Positions 1 to 17,965 of a DNA stretch of 37,362 bases are shown one piece after another (the stretch's first letter is position 1; each line of letters begins with the position of its first letter). The notes beneath the pieces were generated by a model, which saw only the letters and a program-made list of their open reading frames with translations, was not told the origin of the DNA and did not search any database. Made by a program: the position numbers and the translations under genes. Source of the DNA: Neelides folsomi (lineage: Eukaryota; Arthropoda; Collembola; Neelipleona; Neelidae); the NCBI GenBank assembly GCA_034687125.1, contig JAQGBZ010000511.1:1-37362 (forward strand), written 5' to 3'.

Positions 1-1060
1 GATTCCTAACTTAGGCATTTAGCTGAGCAAATCCTAAGTTAGGCAAATGCTCAGAAAATCTTATTGGATTCGACCCATATTATTTATTTATATTTAACAA
101 TATTTATATTCTATCATATCCACTCTTGGTATTCTGGTATACTCAATGTTCATAACTTGATAGATAATATATGTTCATACATACATGTCATTCTTATATA
201 ACATAATATCATAATACCCCCTGAAGCAACTGGCTGAAGACATAAAAATGATACACAATATTTATGTAATATGTGTATAAATCTATCTTTATCTTTATAT
301 AAAATTTTCCACAGAAAGTAAAAGCCAAGGATTTTTTTACGTCTGAATATTTTTTCTTTTTCACTTTTATTGAATTGACAAAGACATCAACGCTGTTGAG
401 AATTCTAATTTCTGGTACTTACATTCAATCCAATTCCCATACGAAATTGAATTTTTCCATGCGACGCAAGATATGTCAATTGCTGAGAAAAATGTTATAT
501 TCATGATTTCAATATATTGAAGAAGAAAATAAACAGAGCTAAAATTATGTAGAAATTGTATATAATTTTATATTTTGACTTGAAATTCTGAAAATTGTGA
601 ATGACGCACAATTGCAAAGTCATTTCATACAAACTCACATTCAATTTATTCAATGTATTAGATTTTAAATAAACAAGGAAATAAGTATGTTTACATAAAC
701 AAGCATTATAAAAGTATTTGCAACAACCCGAGAATATTTATAATATTCGATTTTCAATAAAGCTAGCTAGACTTTATCAAATTTCAAAACTTGGAGTAGC
801 ATTTAAAGTTATTTAAAATTGGAGAAAAATCTTGTAAATCTCGTTACTCAAACCGTTTAATAATTGATGAAATTATAATATATTGGCAGAAAGTTGTGTA
901 AGAAAATTTCATTACTTTGTTCAAACAAGGCATTGAAGTAATTGAGTAAATAAAGGTGGACATGAATTAACTCATTAAATTTGTACAGGAAATTGTTGAT
1001 CAAAATCCGTTTCAACATCAATTGGTTTCAAATGTTGTGAATTTAGCAGAGATGAGAAAG

Positions 1061-2010
1061 GGAAATGAAGGAGCGCGGGGCAATCTACCCTTGTTCAACT
1101 TCTCTAAATCACCAAACCTCGTTGGAGGAAATAAAGTGGAAGTCGGAGTAAGTTCGGGGATTCTTGGGAGTATTTCATTATTTTCTGTGCTTTAGTCTCT
1201 GGGTGAGTTGTTTTAGTTTTATCAATTCCTGACCTTTTCAAGCTCACACTTTTCATGATCAAATAATCGATTTTGATGGCCTCCTCCCTCTGTGAATATG
1301 AAATGAGGCGGAGTGTGAAAGAATTGTTGCTTGGGAAATGTGTGGTTTGACCAAAAAGATCTCTCCCATTCATCTCTGGTGATTAGTTGATTAGCTTGGC
1401 CGGGTTTTCCTTCCTCCAAATGAAAATTTCCTTGAGCCTCCCTGCATTTGGGTGTGATGAATCTGTAAAGGATTAATTGCATTCGTCCAGCCGGACTCAT
1501 TCTCCAATGACGTCGAAAGTGAACAAATGAGGGGCGAGCTTGGTGAGAAGGAAATTGCGCAATGGTGAATTGAAGAGGATGAGAAATTTCTTTGAGATTC
1601 TCGCCCAACGTGTCATGTATTGATTTTCGCCATTTTCCCATGAATCCTCCCCGTGTGGGGGCAAAAGACACTTGACTTGTCCTCAACACCTTGACCTTTC
1701 ACCCCTTCAATTCTTGAGCTAAGGGGGGTTTGGGAGGGTGAGGTGTGGCGGCGGGGGAGAAAACTCATCGCCTACCTGTTTGAGCTTCGACTGATCTCCC
1801 GGCTGTGCAACCCGCATGTTCACATTCCCCGTCCTTCGTGAAACCATAACTTTCCCCTTATTCCTCTCCACTCCTCGGGTAACTCGGTTTGGAGTCTCGA
1901 ATAACTCCACACATTTCACATCATATGTTCCAGTTCCCTCATGGGCCACCTCGGTGACGCTTCTCATATTTTATCTTCACATCTAACGGCTCCCCGTTGA
2001 TCTCCCCCAA
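1061..2010. other. GC-richer non-coding island, candidate regulatory DNA
   Basis: This block of nearly 1 kb is clearly less AT-rich than its flanks. Frames on the minus strand are open over moderate lengths, but their translations look like random sequence. A Runt/Runx-type word TGTGGTTT lies at 1341-1348. It may be a promoter, enhancer or untranslated exon of the Syt1 gene. Confidence 0.35.
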
Positions 2011-3610
2011 TTACAAATCATCAATTGGTGATTTATTATATGGAACTTCTTGCATGCACGGAGTAAATCTCATCTCTAGCTCTTCAATTATTTCTCCGAA
2101 CTCGGCAGTGAAACAGGGAACTTTATTTACAATCCTCCATTCGCCTCACAATTCCTCAATACGGTACGTTCCATCTCGTTTTCTTCTCCCCAGCCTTTTA
2201 TTCCTTAAGCAATGTTATTCACATACAAGTTAAACTACATCTTTTACCTCTTGTTACATATAATTCAAGGAACTAAAATAATTTATTTTCAAATTATAAA
2301 TTATTTACTAACTAATTTCATTATTTCATACATGATGAGGAAAAATATTTACTAAAGTTTTAAAACAACCCAATTATTTTACTTTGGATTTCCAAGACAT
2401 ACAAAATATGTTCATGAGTTGCTTGAAAGAAGGAATAAGTTGAGTTATACAATTTGGGAAATTGCATTGTATTTTGTTAACTTTGAGTTTCAACCACGTC
2501 CGCTTTTACAATCTTCAATCTTCGTGATAGGAAAGTTTGAGAGTTTCGAGTTTCCTCCGAACAAAGGAAAAAGGATAAAACAAAAGAGATAGGAAAGAAT
2601 TCCTCGAATGAAAATTTGAAGAATCTCATTTCTTTTTAACAATTTCAAGTTCATCTTTATCTTCTTGTTTTAAATTTTCATTTAAATAGGATGAGAAAAA
2701 TGATTGTTTAAAGAAGGGATTCAAAGATTTAAATCTCCTATATGAACCAAACGGGGAAAATGTCATTACATTTGGTAAATTTCATGACGCAAGTCTCCAG
2801 ACATTATTGTTACATTATTCAAATTATTTTCTCCAGTTTTTACATGAGCATCTGTATAATGTGAAATGGTTTTAAAATTTAAACAAAGAATTCCATACGT
2901 CATTTTCATATTAGCAGTAAAGGTGTATGAGGTGGTTGGGAAATAAGTGCATGTGTCATGTTGTACGAGAGAACGGAATGAATTATAAATGTTGATTAGC
3001 CAATGCGCCTTTCCTTCCAAAGAGTAGAAAAATAAAAGACGAAACCGTTGACATTTAATAAAGATATGAATTCATGGAAATGTGATATTAAGGGGATTTG
3101 GGCCTCACAGTGAGTCCTTGATGTAAATTTATCGACTTCACTTTACGCATTTGTGGGAAGAGGGGACCAGAGAGACTTCTGGTCTCTCCAATTATAATTT
3201 CTATTTGAACAGATGGAGAAATTGAGCTTGAGGGACCAGATCGGGGAAACAGAGAATTTATTTCCATGACTTCCTATTTGCTTATTACTTCGAGTTATAA
3301 CTCCCAACTTGGTTACATTTATCTTTAATAAAACAATGGGCCATTCCTCATTTAAAATTAAGCCTTTTAGAATATGTTTCTATAAAAGTTATACCATGAT
3401 ACATGTTCAGAGGATGGCTCCTATATAATAACTCATTATTTACAATATGTCTTGTTTTGTTAGTTATATTAAATTGAGATGAGTACAATGTGCATTGTAT
3501 AGGTTATTATAATTCCAATGTACAGAGGAGAGGTTCTGAGAATTTGTAACATTCATGACTTGAGAGAGAGACTGGAGGGTTTAATTAAGATCTTTTTCCG
3601 CGAATTAAAA

Positions 3611-3630
3611 GAGGAAATTATAATTTCCTC
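3611..3630. repeat. Perfect 20-bp palindrome
   Basis: The block reads identically on both strands: GAGGAAATTA followed by TAATTTCCTC. It has a central AATTATAATT core with homeodomain-like ATTA/TAAT half sites. It lies in a moderately GC-richer stretch (about 3560-3930) upstream of Syt1. A dimer-binding site is possible, but no function can be read from sequence alone. Confidence 0.8.
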
Positions 3631-5289
3631 CTTTGAATGCTTTCACCTTCGTGATCAAAAGGGCACTTCGTAATTTCCTTTCCAGCTCAGAGTAAAAGCC
3701 CTGCGTCGAAGATAATTAATTACTTCCAAAGGGATTCCTATAAGAAGGTTCGAATTTCAAAATGTCGTTGATTTTGACATCTTGACTTTGTTTCCATCGG
3801 ATGAACTATTCCGCCTTGTCCATTAAACAAAGTTTCATTAAAAGTTTTCATTTCCCCTGTCTTTTTACATTTTTCCTTCCCATATGTTTTGAGTGGAATG
3901 TTCTCAGGAGGGAATTCATGAAATACTTATCCTTACTTCCCTAACTCACATCCCTACATAAGCCTACATACAGGATGAGTACATGCCAGTACATAGAGGA
4001 TGAGGAACTGAAAAAATTCAATCAAATCCTTTAGAGACGAACCATGAAATATGTACGAGGAGAGGAAGAGTTGAGCATTTTATTTTCTTTACCTTCCCTC
4101 TCTCTTATTTAGATAAAAAATCTCAGAACTGAGAAGGAATTTTATTTGAAGAATAAAAACAATAAAACCTTATAAAAGACTTAATTTCTCTCCATCTCCC
4201 AATCAACGAACAGTTTTCTTCAACAACCAACTTTCAACTTCATGACGTCGAGGGGCAAACCATATTCGTGAGATCATTTTTTAAATGCAAAGTGCTCAAA
4301 GTGGAATAGCTAATTTGAGGAATTCTTGGAAATTACTTGCATTAATTCGGGCATGGAGTTGAAACGTAAGCTGGGGAAATGGTTCTCATCCTCTCCAGAG
4401 AATTTCCCCTATACGTTAAACGCATAAATGTTTTTATGGGGAGAAAGGTTCTGGTTCTAACATGATCAGCTTAATTTTCCCCAATTCACTTCAACATGTC
4501 ATGATTAGGAATAACAAATGAATGAAGCACGACACCAACAGTTTTAATATAATTAACCCTATTATTGTATTAAATACAAGAGTGGATTCAATATAGAAAC
4601 ATCTCCATATATTTGACACATTAAGTGGAAATACATAAATATGTTAGGCAGGATTTAATCCGCATACCTTCAAAGTGCCACCAAATTGTTGTGTAGAGTT
4701 ACAAAATCAATATACCCAACAAACTCTCGTTTAAATATTTATATATAAATAAGTAAGGGTTAAATCTATGAACGTCGACCTTAACAAAAATTAACTATTA
4801 AATTCACCTCCGTGGATTGAGTGAGCTTTAAGAGCCAGTGAGAGCCTTTGAAGATAAAAGATGATTAAAAGTTAAAAAGACATGAAAGGAAATTAATATT
4901 GCAGGCATAACAGCTGGAATTGTATTATACTCACAGGTAATACATATTGTATTGTAGATAAAGTATAACTTATACACAATGAGGCTTTCTATACAACTTT
5001 ACAATACGAGTTGGACCATAATATATTAATATACTTATTTATTTATTCCAAGGGCTCTTGGTCCTTTATTATGAGGTTGACATTCAAATTGTTTCCTCTC
5101 ATTGGGAGTGCTCATAAATACAAGATTTGGTACTTGACAAATCTTGGAAATGGAACTTCAAGTAATAAATACATACATACTTTGTTATATATAAGTACGT
5201 AGGTACTTTTATATAATATCAAGTGGAGGTTATATTTAAGCTCCTTGTAGATAAGATGAATCAACATAAAATAAAATCTTCCCTTATTG

Positions 5290-5830
5290 GCAATTTAGAG
5301 AAATGAATTACCAGCGAATACTTCTCATCTCGTTTTGGATGGGAAGCTGACACGGAATGATTGAATCCTGAGAAATGTGGCTTTAATTACAAGTTTGATT
5401 TCTAATCCACCTGCCGAGATCTATTATATGATCATTTATTAATAACTTCGTCCTCGTCCTCTTTATTAATATTTCAAGTGCAGGTCTGAAGAAGTTCAAC
5501 TCCTGAGGTTTCCCATTCTTCTCTTTCGCAAACCCACGCACGAGGGCCCTCCACTTCGCCAAAACCCCCAAAGGCCATGATGGGGAAATAATTGACAATG
5601 TCGGTCATAAAGGATGATATTCCAAGTGAGCTGAAATGAAGAATGTTGAGGGGAAGTAGGTCAGGAGATAGGCGGATCAATACCAAGACCTCTCCATCAG
5701 CTAAATGATGTAGGGAAGATGTGGGAATCGGAGTTGAGGGAAATTGGCCAATTTGATTCCATATGAAGATATTCAACTCACAGACCCAAAGCTACCAAAA
5801 CCCTGTCTGAGCTCCATTTATTCTCATACT
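5290..5830. other. GC-richer non-coding island upstream of Syt1
   Basis: A less AT-rich block about 0.5 kb before the Syt1 first coding exon. Overlapping minus-strand frames (5383-5598 and 5474-5776) show no domain and are not supported as genes. It is a candidate promoter or 5' UTR exon region by position only. Confidence 0.3.
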
Positions 5831-6297
5831 CTTATTTATTTACTGGAAACTTGAAAGTAAAAATTCAATTTGCTTTTTCCACAATTCACAAAAGCATGTT
5901 AGGAAGAGGTATTTACATTAGTTTATGACCCCTTACCTAATGGTTTTATTTCGTGACACGTCATATTTTAATAAATAAATAAATAGTATTGCAATTGATA
6001 TACCAAAATATTATAATATTAATTTAAATGAATATATGCTTATACTATTGTTCCTTATGAATTCATATTACAAATAGGTATACAATATTTTTGTATGGTA
6101 TGTGGAGAAAAAATGTATTTAATATTCCTTTCATATAATATTGTATATAAAATATACACATATTAGGTATTTAGTTATCTTATTATGTTTTATACATATT
6201 AATATGTAAATAAGTAGTTAAATATTTAAATGAGTTATTAAAAAGATATGATTTTATGTTTCGGGGTTAACTCTCTAACGTTTTTACAGGGAAGCAA

Positions 6298-11701
<5,404 letters not shown>

Positions 11702-14700
11702 ATTACATTATAATCAAAACTTTACTCAAAATCTCGAGGAAAGTATTGAAATATTTTTCTCCCTTTATAAATCAAAAGGTAAAGCTTTAACTCAAGAGTT
11801 GACCTCATCTTCTCATCTCCACATATTTAAATAATCTATAAATACTTATATGTCGTACTTATATATTGTATATGCATATATACTATATGTAATTGCATAT
11901 GTAATATATTGTGTATATACGATATGTATGATAAGTATAATTGTATGTATGGATTTACAACAATGTGGGGCTTTCTCATATGTCAGGAACTGTCAGTCAA
12001 TCAATGGGAAGGAAGTTTTAAAAATATGTCTCCATATTGAGAATTGCAATGAATTAGGTATAAAATTATACATATTTATAAATCCAATACATGGGCTTCT
12101 TGAAATTCTTACTCGATTGAACTCGATTCAAATTTGGGATTTATATTTTAAAATGTGTGACCGAAGGTTGATTGACAACTCGGGCGTTTGGGAATAATCT
12201 ACGTTTGATTTTAAGCTCCTCGACCTTATATGTAAATATATGTTTACTAAAAGTATACATCTCATTTAAAATTTAAACTACGTATTATGATAAGATCATT
12301 CTGAACTTATTTTACTTTTCTTACGATGTTAGTATAAGGAGTAAAAAATCTGATTAACCGTGCTACTAATTACCCATTCAAATTGTAAAATTTCAAATGG
12401 TGCTATATTACAATAAGAATATCTCTATATGTGCGTTATATAAAAGAATATGTTATAAGTAAACTATATGTACAGAGTGTTTTTTAAGGACGTTACCCAC
12501 GAGTAATGTTAAAGCATAGGGAAAAGTCAAAGTTTGGTTTTTTTAAATTAAAATTTGGAGCCGACGCCTCATGTTTCAAAAAACGTTGTTTAGTTCTTCA
12601 GTGAAAATTCTTCTAACTTCTTGTAAAATATTATTCGGCAATTCTTCAAGATTTCTTGGATTGCTCGAATTGACGTTATTTTTCGTATTCTCTACAACCT
12701 GAAGATTTCGAAAAGAGGATTGAATATTGAAATTTCCACCTCGTTCCCCGGACCTATGTGTGACCTGTATGTGTGTATTACTGTGTATAATACATGTTAG
12801 AAGTAAAGAAATTTGAACCTTTTGAAATTAACTTTAATGGCTTAAAATAGATATTAGAATGACATGTTAATTATATGTCACCTATGAACCTATGATAGAT
12901 ATATAATATGTAATAAGTAATTGTAATTAATATGATAAATTTTTGATGTTAATTTTTTTAGTGATACTATACGATACTAAAAACTACATAGCTGATAATA
13001 TAAAAGTTAATGTTGTTTGTTAAACATTTATATGTATTTGTAACATCTTATGTTACTTATATTGTGTACCTTAATTTTATTTCACTCATTAATTATTTTC
13101 ATAATTAATGGTCTTTCAATTTCAAACATATTACAATATTATATTTATTATCTAGAAACGCATTGGTACATACATATAATTTAATTACAGGTATTATATC
13201 GACCATACCACCCAAAACCAACATGTTTTGAACTCTACTTTAAACTACGATTTGTATGTTATTCGTCAAATCGTATTAATTGACCGTCTAAATTATTGAT
13301 GAACAGCATTTGACATTGAAATATAATTAAAATATTAAGCGATCAATATATGTAGTGTGTCATTTAGAAGATTTATTAGATTAGATAGATTTTAGATAGA
13401 TTTTAGACGATTTTGATTCACAATTTGATGCACTTATGTCTCTTTTAATGATATGGATGAGGACGAATATAAATTAAATTTATTATATACCTCGAGTTAA
13501 AGTGACCTGAAGTCTAAGCTTTTTACATATATCAACACTATTATAAATTATAGGATGAGTACCTATCTAATTCTTCTAAAGTATAAGTATATCCTTCATA
13601 ACTACAACACATGCATCCATTTTGGAACAAACATACCATTATTCTTCTTTAATGTAGATCCTAAATAATATATAGATGAAATATCTTGTGGATTGATGAA
13701 ACTCAATCCACAACTTGTTGCTAAATTAAATACTGAAGAATGGAACACGAGAACAATCTATATAAATAACATACACATACCTAATATTTATTATTAATAT
13801 GGTAGATGTATTTAGGTAACTATGAACTTACCTTTTACGATTCACCACTAATGTGAAAAGTTTATCCTAAAATTTTTCTAATATATTTTTGACTACCCGT
13901 TCAAATTGTGTGTCAAATATTCTACAACCATATCTATGTACATGTATTTAAACCTATTATTTTCAAAGGGGATATAACTCTCTAATGCACATATATTGCA
14001 TAAAATTTTTACTCATATTTACTCTCAGAGAATTCATTTACATATGCAAAAATTAAACAGTACCAACTATCTACGTATTAAATAAAAAAGAACCTTTAAA
14101 AAATGAATCAAGCACTTTTCCCCAATACTCCACAAATTAATTATAAAGTACGATCGTAAATACCAAGTCACTTCTTCTATACATCAATACTTTCATAAAT
14201 TATTGCAGAGTAGATAATGTACAAATGTATGGTATATATGAATTCACAATATTACAACATCAATGTAAAATATTATCTATAACATACTATTTATTTACCT
14301 ATAAAATTTCACTTTATTATTATAAAATAAACGGATGTCAAACTATCCTGCAATTATATGCCGATATTTAAATATCTAAACAATTTTCTTTAAAAAATCA
14401 CCAAACACATAATAATATAATTAGATATGTTCGATTGCTGAAAGTATCACATTGAGAAAATTATCACTAATATTAGATATCTGTTATTAACTCTTAGAAC
14501 ACTACATACCTAGTAAACATCCTCTAGCACATGTACAATATTAATTTATTATCTTAAAAAATTAGATGTGATTTATTTATATAAATATTATCATAGTGAG
14601 GAGCATTTGAATAATTTCTTAATTAGTTAGGTAATTAAGGCTAAGTTTACCATCATAACAAACTTTTAAACTCCCAGTGCACATATGTGCAAGTACTTAA

Positions 14701-15160
14701 TGTTAATATAATAGATTGAGAAATAGGAAATTGCCAAAATGTAATGGAGTACATATGAAATTATTGATTAATTATTTGCTTTACTTAAAATTATGATTAT
14801 GCATACAGATATATTATAGTAATAATTAATTGTTTACTCGAGTTTAAAATTTATTAAATATTTAATTGGTGAACTGATAAAATTGTACAATAAACATTAG
14901 TTTTATTGGTAGAATATTGAATATGTTGGGTAGAATATTGAAGCTTTTATCTAACGATACGCAATTAAGTATAGGTATTAGGTATGTCTTTGTTACCATA
15001 TGTATATTATTATAAAATTTATGTTATCATTTATCCTATATGGGTATATTATTATTATATATTTATCCACTTTCATGTTTTGTATTTATTATTGTCAAGA
15101 AAGGCTAATTAATTACCAAAGATGATAAAACCTAAACATTATCAGTAACATACATTATAC
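11702..15160. other. Intergenic AT-rich DNA between Syt1 and the foldback element
   Basis: Very AT-rich sequence with simple TA/TG-rich tracts (for example 11850-11950, made of TATATG and GTATAT words) and one transposon remnant described separately. No coding exon recognised. Confidence 0.7.
12472..12752 (-). mobile_element. Probable Tc1/mariner (IS630-like) transposon 3' remnant
   Basis: The left edge starts TACAGAGTGTTTTTTAAGGA, resembling the terminal repeats of many insect Tc1/mariner-type elements (CAGNGTG..TTAAG..). The minus strand just inside encodes, between stops, a stretch with ELPNNILQEVRRIFTEELNN and then a degraded RRRLQ, a pattern typical of the C-terminal part of DDE transposases of this group. 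Only the last part of the element is present and it holds stop codons. No matching opposite terminus was found. Confidence 0.45.
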
Positions 15161-15345
15161 AATCCTTTAACCATATTTACGGGACCGCTATATTCTCAAA
15201 TAAATAACTTTTTTATTAATCAACAAATTGTCATGAAATTTGAACCTAATATGTATAATCTTATGTAGTTATAATCTTATGTAGTTAGACAAAAAAATAT
15301 TGGGTGTCAAAAGTCGACCCATCATCTTCGATGCACTTCTTGAGT
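15161..15345 (+). repeat. Left arm of foldback element
   Basis: Inverted counterpart of about 15595-15762. It includes the transposase C-terminal coding remnant on the minus strand and the 16-bp tandem duplication ATAATCTTATGTAGTT at 15255-15270 and 15271-15286. The exact outer end is uncertain because the AT-rich flanks also partly match. Confidence 0.75.
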
Positions 15346-15481
15346 CGCGGTCGCCAATCGTCAATCGCGAGCGGATTATCTCCATTGGAAATTTTTTCCA
15401 TTCTCTATTTAAAGCTTTTTTAATGATTCGATTGTTTAATTTGGTTTCACATTGAAATTGCTTCAATTTGGTACCATATTT

Positions 15482-15529
15482 TTAGTTGTCTAATGGATTT
15501 AGGTCCGAGCTGGAAGCTGGCCATTCGAT
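15482..15529 (-). pseudogene. Tc1/mariner transposase fragment with catalytic-D motif
   Basis: Read on the minus strand, 15 codons give IEWPASSSDLNPLDN followed directly by TAA. The aspartate in SSDLNP is the family's third catalytic residue. Downstream transposase sequence continues in another frame (WRPRLKKCIEDDG near 15315-15360), so the gene is broken by both a stop and a frameshift. Confidence 0.8.
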
Positions 15530-15594
15530 ATAACATCATAACCAAACTCTAAAATGATTCATATAGTGTAAAAGGCTACGATTGACGTTTGGTG

Positions 15595-15762
15595 ATATCG
15601 ACTCAAGAAGTGCATTTAAGCCAACCTTTAACACCTAACTTTTTTTATCCTTAAACTACTTGATATTATACATATTGGGTTCAAATTTCATGAAAATTTG
15701 TTGATTAATAAAAAAGTTATTTACCCGAGAAAAGCGGTCCCATAAATATGGTTAAGGGATTA
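15595..15762 (-). repeat. Right arm of foldback element
   Basis: Reverse complement of the left arm with scattered substitutions and small indels. It includes the CGACTCAAGAAGTGCAT copy of the transposase RLKKCI codons in the opposite orientation, so the arms extend into coding sequence and were probably made by an inverted duplication of one transposon end. Confidence 0.75.
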
Positions 15763-17836
15763 TATTATACATATTGTACATTAGGAATGTATTAATCAGC
15801 GATTTAATTTCTATGCTACCATATTCATAAATCTGTTTGAAATAAGTATGCTACCTGATAATATTAGCTTTTAATGCATGTATAATAGTAAGATGTAAAA
15901 TATAAGTGATATAATAATGTATAATAATTCTTACCTTCTTTAACATAGCTAAATCTATCGATAACTTGAGTACTTAAGTATTATTAAATATTATCAATGA
16001 TGTATTGTACTATGTATATACATATTACATTCGTGCGTACCTTAAATTATGCAATTAATTGTTTATTAAATTATTAAATTTGAATAAACATTATTTACTA
16101 TATCAACGTATGTATGACGAAAGGTATTGCTGAACAAGAAGCACATTATTTAAACTCACCGACTAAATGGTGATTACAATTTTCATAATTTAGGACTTTC
16201 ATGAAGTTTAAGTTGTCTTTAAGCATTTAAAAAGATTATTTGTATCCATATCATATCATATAGTATACAATACTTAAGGCTTGACGAAGTACAATTATGA
16301 TTCCACGATACATGTATTAATATTAATATATTCAATACATCTGTAGAGTGGCCTGGCCATATTGGCCTGGACTTTAATATTAACTAAATTACAAAAGTTA
16401 ATGATTGAAAGTGCAAACGCGCCGTTAGAAATAATTTAGAGATAGGCAAAGTTGATGTTAGTGAAATAATGATTGTTGCGAGGGAGAAATCATATATTAA
16501 AATACACTTAAACAAAGGAGCCATTATCTTAAGTTAATAAGCATGCATTTGGCCCTGTTTAATAACAACATTATAAGATATCTCTTCTCGTTTGCGGTGT
16601 TAAACCTTCATGTTTCTTCTACAGCCCTACTGTGTGTGTTCATCTTTGGATCTTTACATTATAGGTAGGTCTGATGTATAGCGATTCGCTGAGACTGAGC
16701 AAAATGGTTGTGTAGAAGGATTTGCATATTCTTGAAGAAGTAGAGGAGGAAAGATCTATTTATAAACGCGATTGGAATAAGTCGAATAGTTGACAGAATA
16801 AATTGAAGTTCGCTCCGTCGTCTTTTTCATTACGCCCAGGAGAGGACAAGTCGGAGTAAACAAGTCGTTTAATTTTCTAATTATTTCCTCCCTTCGTCCA
16901 AACGAGGTTTGAACTTCTCAACGGACGTCTGAAAGGACCAACCAACATTCGACCCGGAGGAATTGCAAGATCGGAACAGACACACACGAGTTGGTTGTTC
17001 AATCACCTCATTTAAAAATAAAATCCTCCTCAGAAGGCTACGTGAGTTCCCAATCCTAACTTCATTTTTATTCATTCAGTCATTCTGGGGAAAATATAAG
17101 TAGGGCTTGATTTATTGAGGGACAATTAGGTTAATTGTATTTATTCGTCAATATTAATTTACATATTTACAATATAAGATATCTATTGTTTTCATTTAAC
17201 TTTTTATTAAAGGTTTTTGACATTTTCTGCCTCATGTAGCCCAATAACAATCACACACTTATTTTTAATATTTTTAATACAATATTTACATCTATAGGTA
17301 TATATCATTCAAGTATACGAACAAATCAAAACAATTATTTATTTGTTCTATAAATGTAAAAGTGAATAATAAGTGACTTTGTAGTTTATCCAAGTGAAAT
17401 AATCAGAATATAAATAATTTAAATTTATATAAATCAACCAATTTAACTACTTACCATTAATAGTTTTTATATATCGACAAGGCTAAAATCATTCAAAAAT
17501 CACCAAATTGTAATAAATATAAACCAGCCGCAACGTTTCAATAAACCACTTATATCTTTTACTTTTAAAGCCTTTACCCAATTCAACCCGTCCATCTTTT
17601 AATATGCGTATTTACAACATTTGCTTTTCTTTTAACGTTTTAACGACAAGCTACAAGTTATCATTTGATTCATTTAATGACAAAAATAATTCATTAAGTG
17701 TGATTAGTTGTGCCAAAACGATTAATATTTTTAATGCACACATTTTAAATCTATAAGATAAAAGTGGCTAAAAGCTGAGGGACCAAGCCCATTGTTTAAA
17801 ACGAATTTTTATATACTTTTTTACAATTTCTTTTAG
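15763..17836. other. Region upstream of the Rab-GAP gene; possible promoter or 5' UTR
   Basis: AT-rich, with a less AT-rich part at about 16560-17080. That part contains an octamer word ATTTGCAT (16720-16727, POU-type core). Because the first recognised Rab-GAP exon starts behind a 3' splice site at 17836, a 5' exon must lie upstream, and this part is a reasonable place for it. The minus-strand frame 16881-17075 shows no domain. No exon for a first PTB domain was recognised. Confidence 0.4.
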
Positions 17837-17965
17837 GTGAATTTTAAAACTCCCATGTTTTCTCAAATGAGGGAAAGTAAAGAAGCTCGGGGTCCTATAA
17901 AATCATTTTCATCGCCAAAAGTTAACCTAGATGGAATTTCCAGCAGTGATTCGCTTTCATACGAG
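17837..17965 (+). CDS. Rab-GAP exon 1 (first recognised)
   Basis: Open from the acceptor TTTTAG (ending 17836). The first ATG is at 17855 ([10 protein letters not shown]), with a second at 17867. The exon ends SSSDSLSYE, leading directly into the PTB strand [10 protein letters not shown]. The frame is open back to the splice site, so the true start may be in an upstream exon. Donor GTTAAA. Confidence 0.75.

Larger units (their letters stand above)
1..6289. other. Region upstream of the Syt1 coding exons; no coding exon recognised
   Basis: Mostly AT-rich DNA with islands of higher GC. The open frames inside (for example 1222-1689 and 5474-5776 on the minus strand) lack any domain, typical composition or matching splice sites, so I do not call them genes. 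The region should contain the Syt1 promoter and one or more 5' UTR exons, because the first coding exon begins behind a 3' splice site. Confidence 0.6.
15161..15762. mobile_element. Foldback (long inverted repeat) derivative of a Tc1/mariner transposon
   Basis: The left arm (about 15161-15345) and right arm (about 15595-15762) are imperfect inverted copies. Both carry, in opposite orientations, the words for ACCATATTTA-GGGACCGCT, AACTTTTTTATTAATCAACA, CATGAAATTTGAACC and GCACTTCTTGAGTCG. Between and within the arms the minus strand encodes transposase debris: WPASSSDLNPLDN with an immediate stop (15482-15529), the third-aspartate signature of Tc1/mariner DDE enzymes, and WRPRLKKCIEDDG (about 15315-15360), the usual C-terminal motif, in another frame. 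It is non-autonomous and decayed. The left arm has a perfect 16-bp tandem duplication at 15255-15286. Confidence 0.82.

Noticed and set aside
1222..1689. 155-codon open frame on the minus strand
   Set aside because: The longest open frame of the window, but its translation has no domain, overlaps other open frames on the same strand in a GC-richer block, and lacks supporting splice sites or a plausible family. Treated as chance openness.
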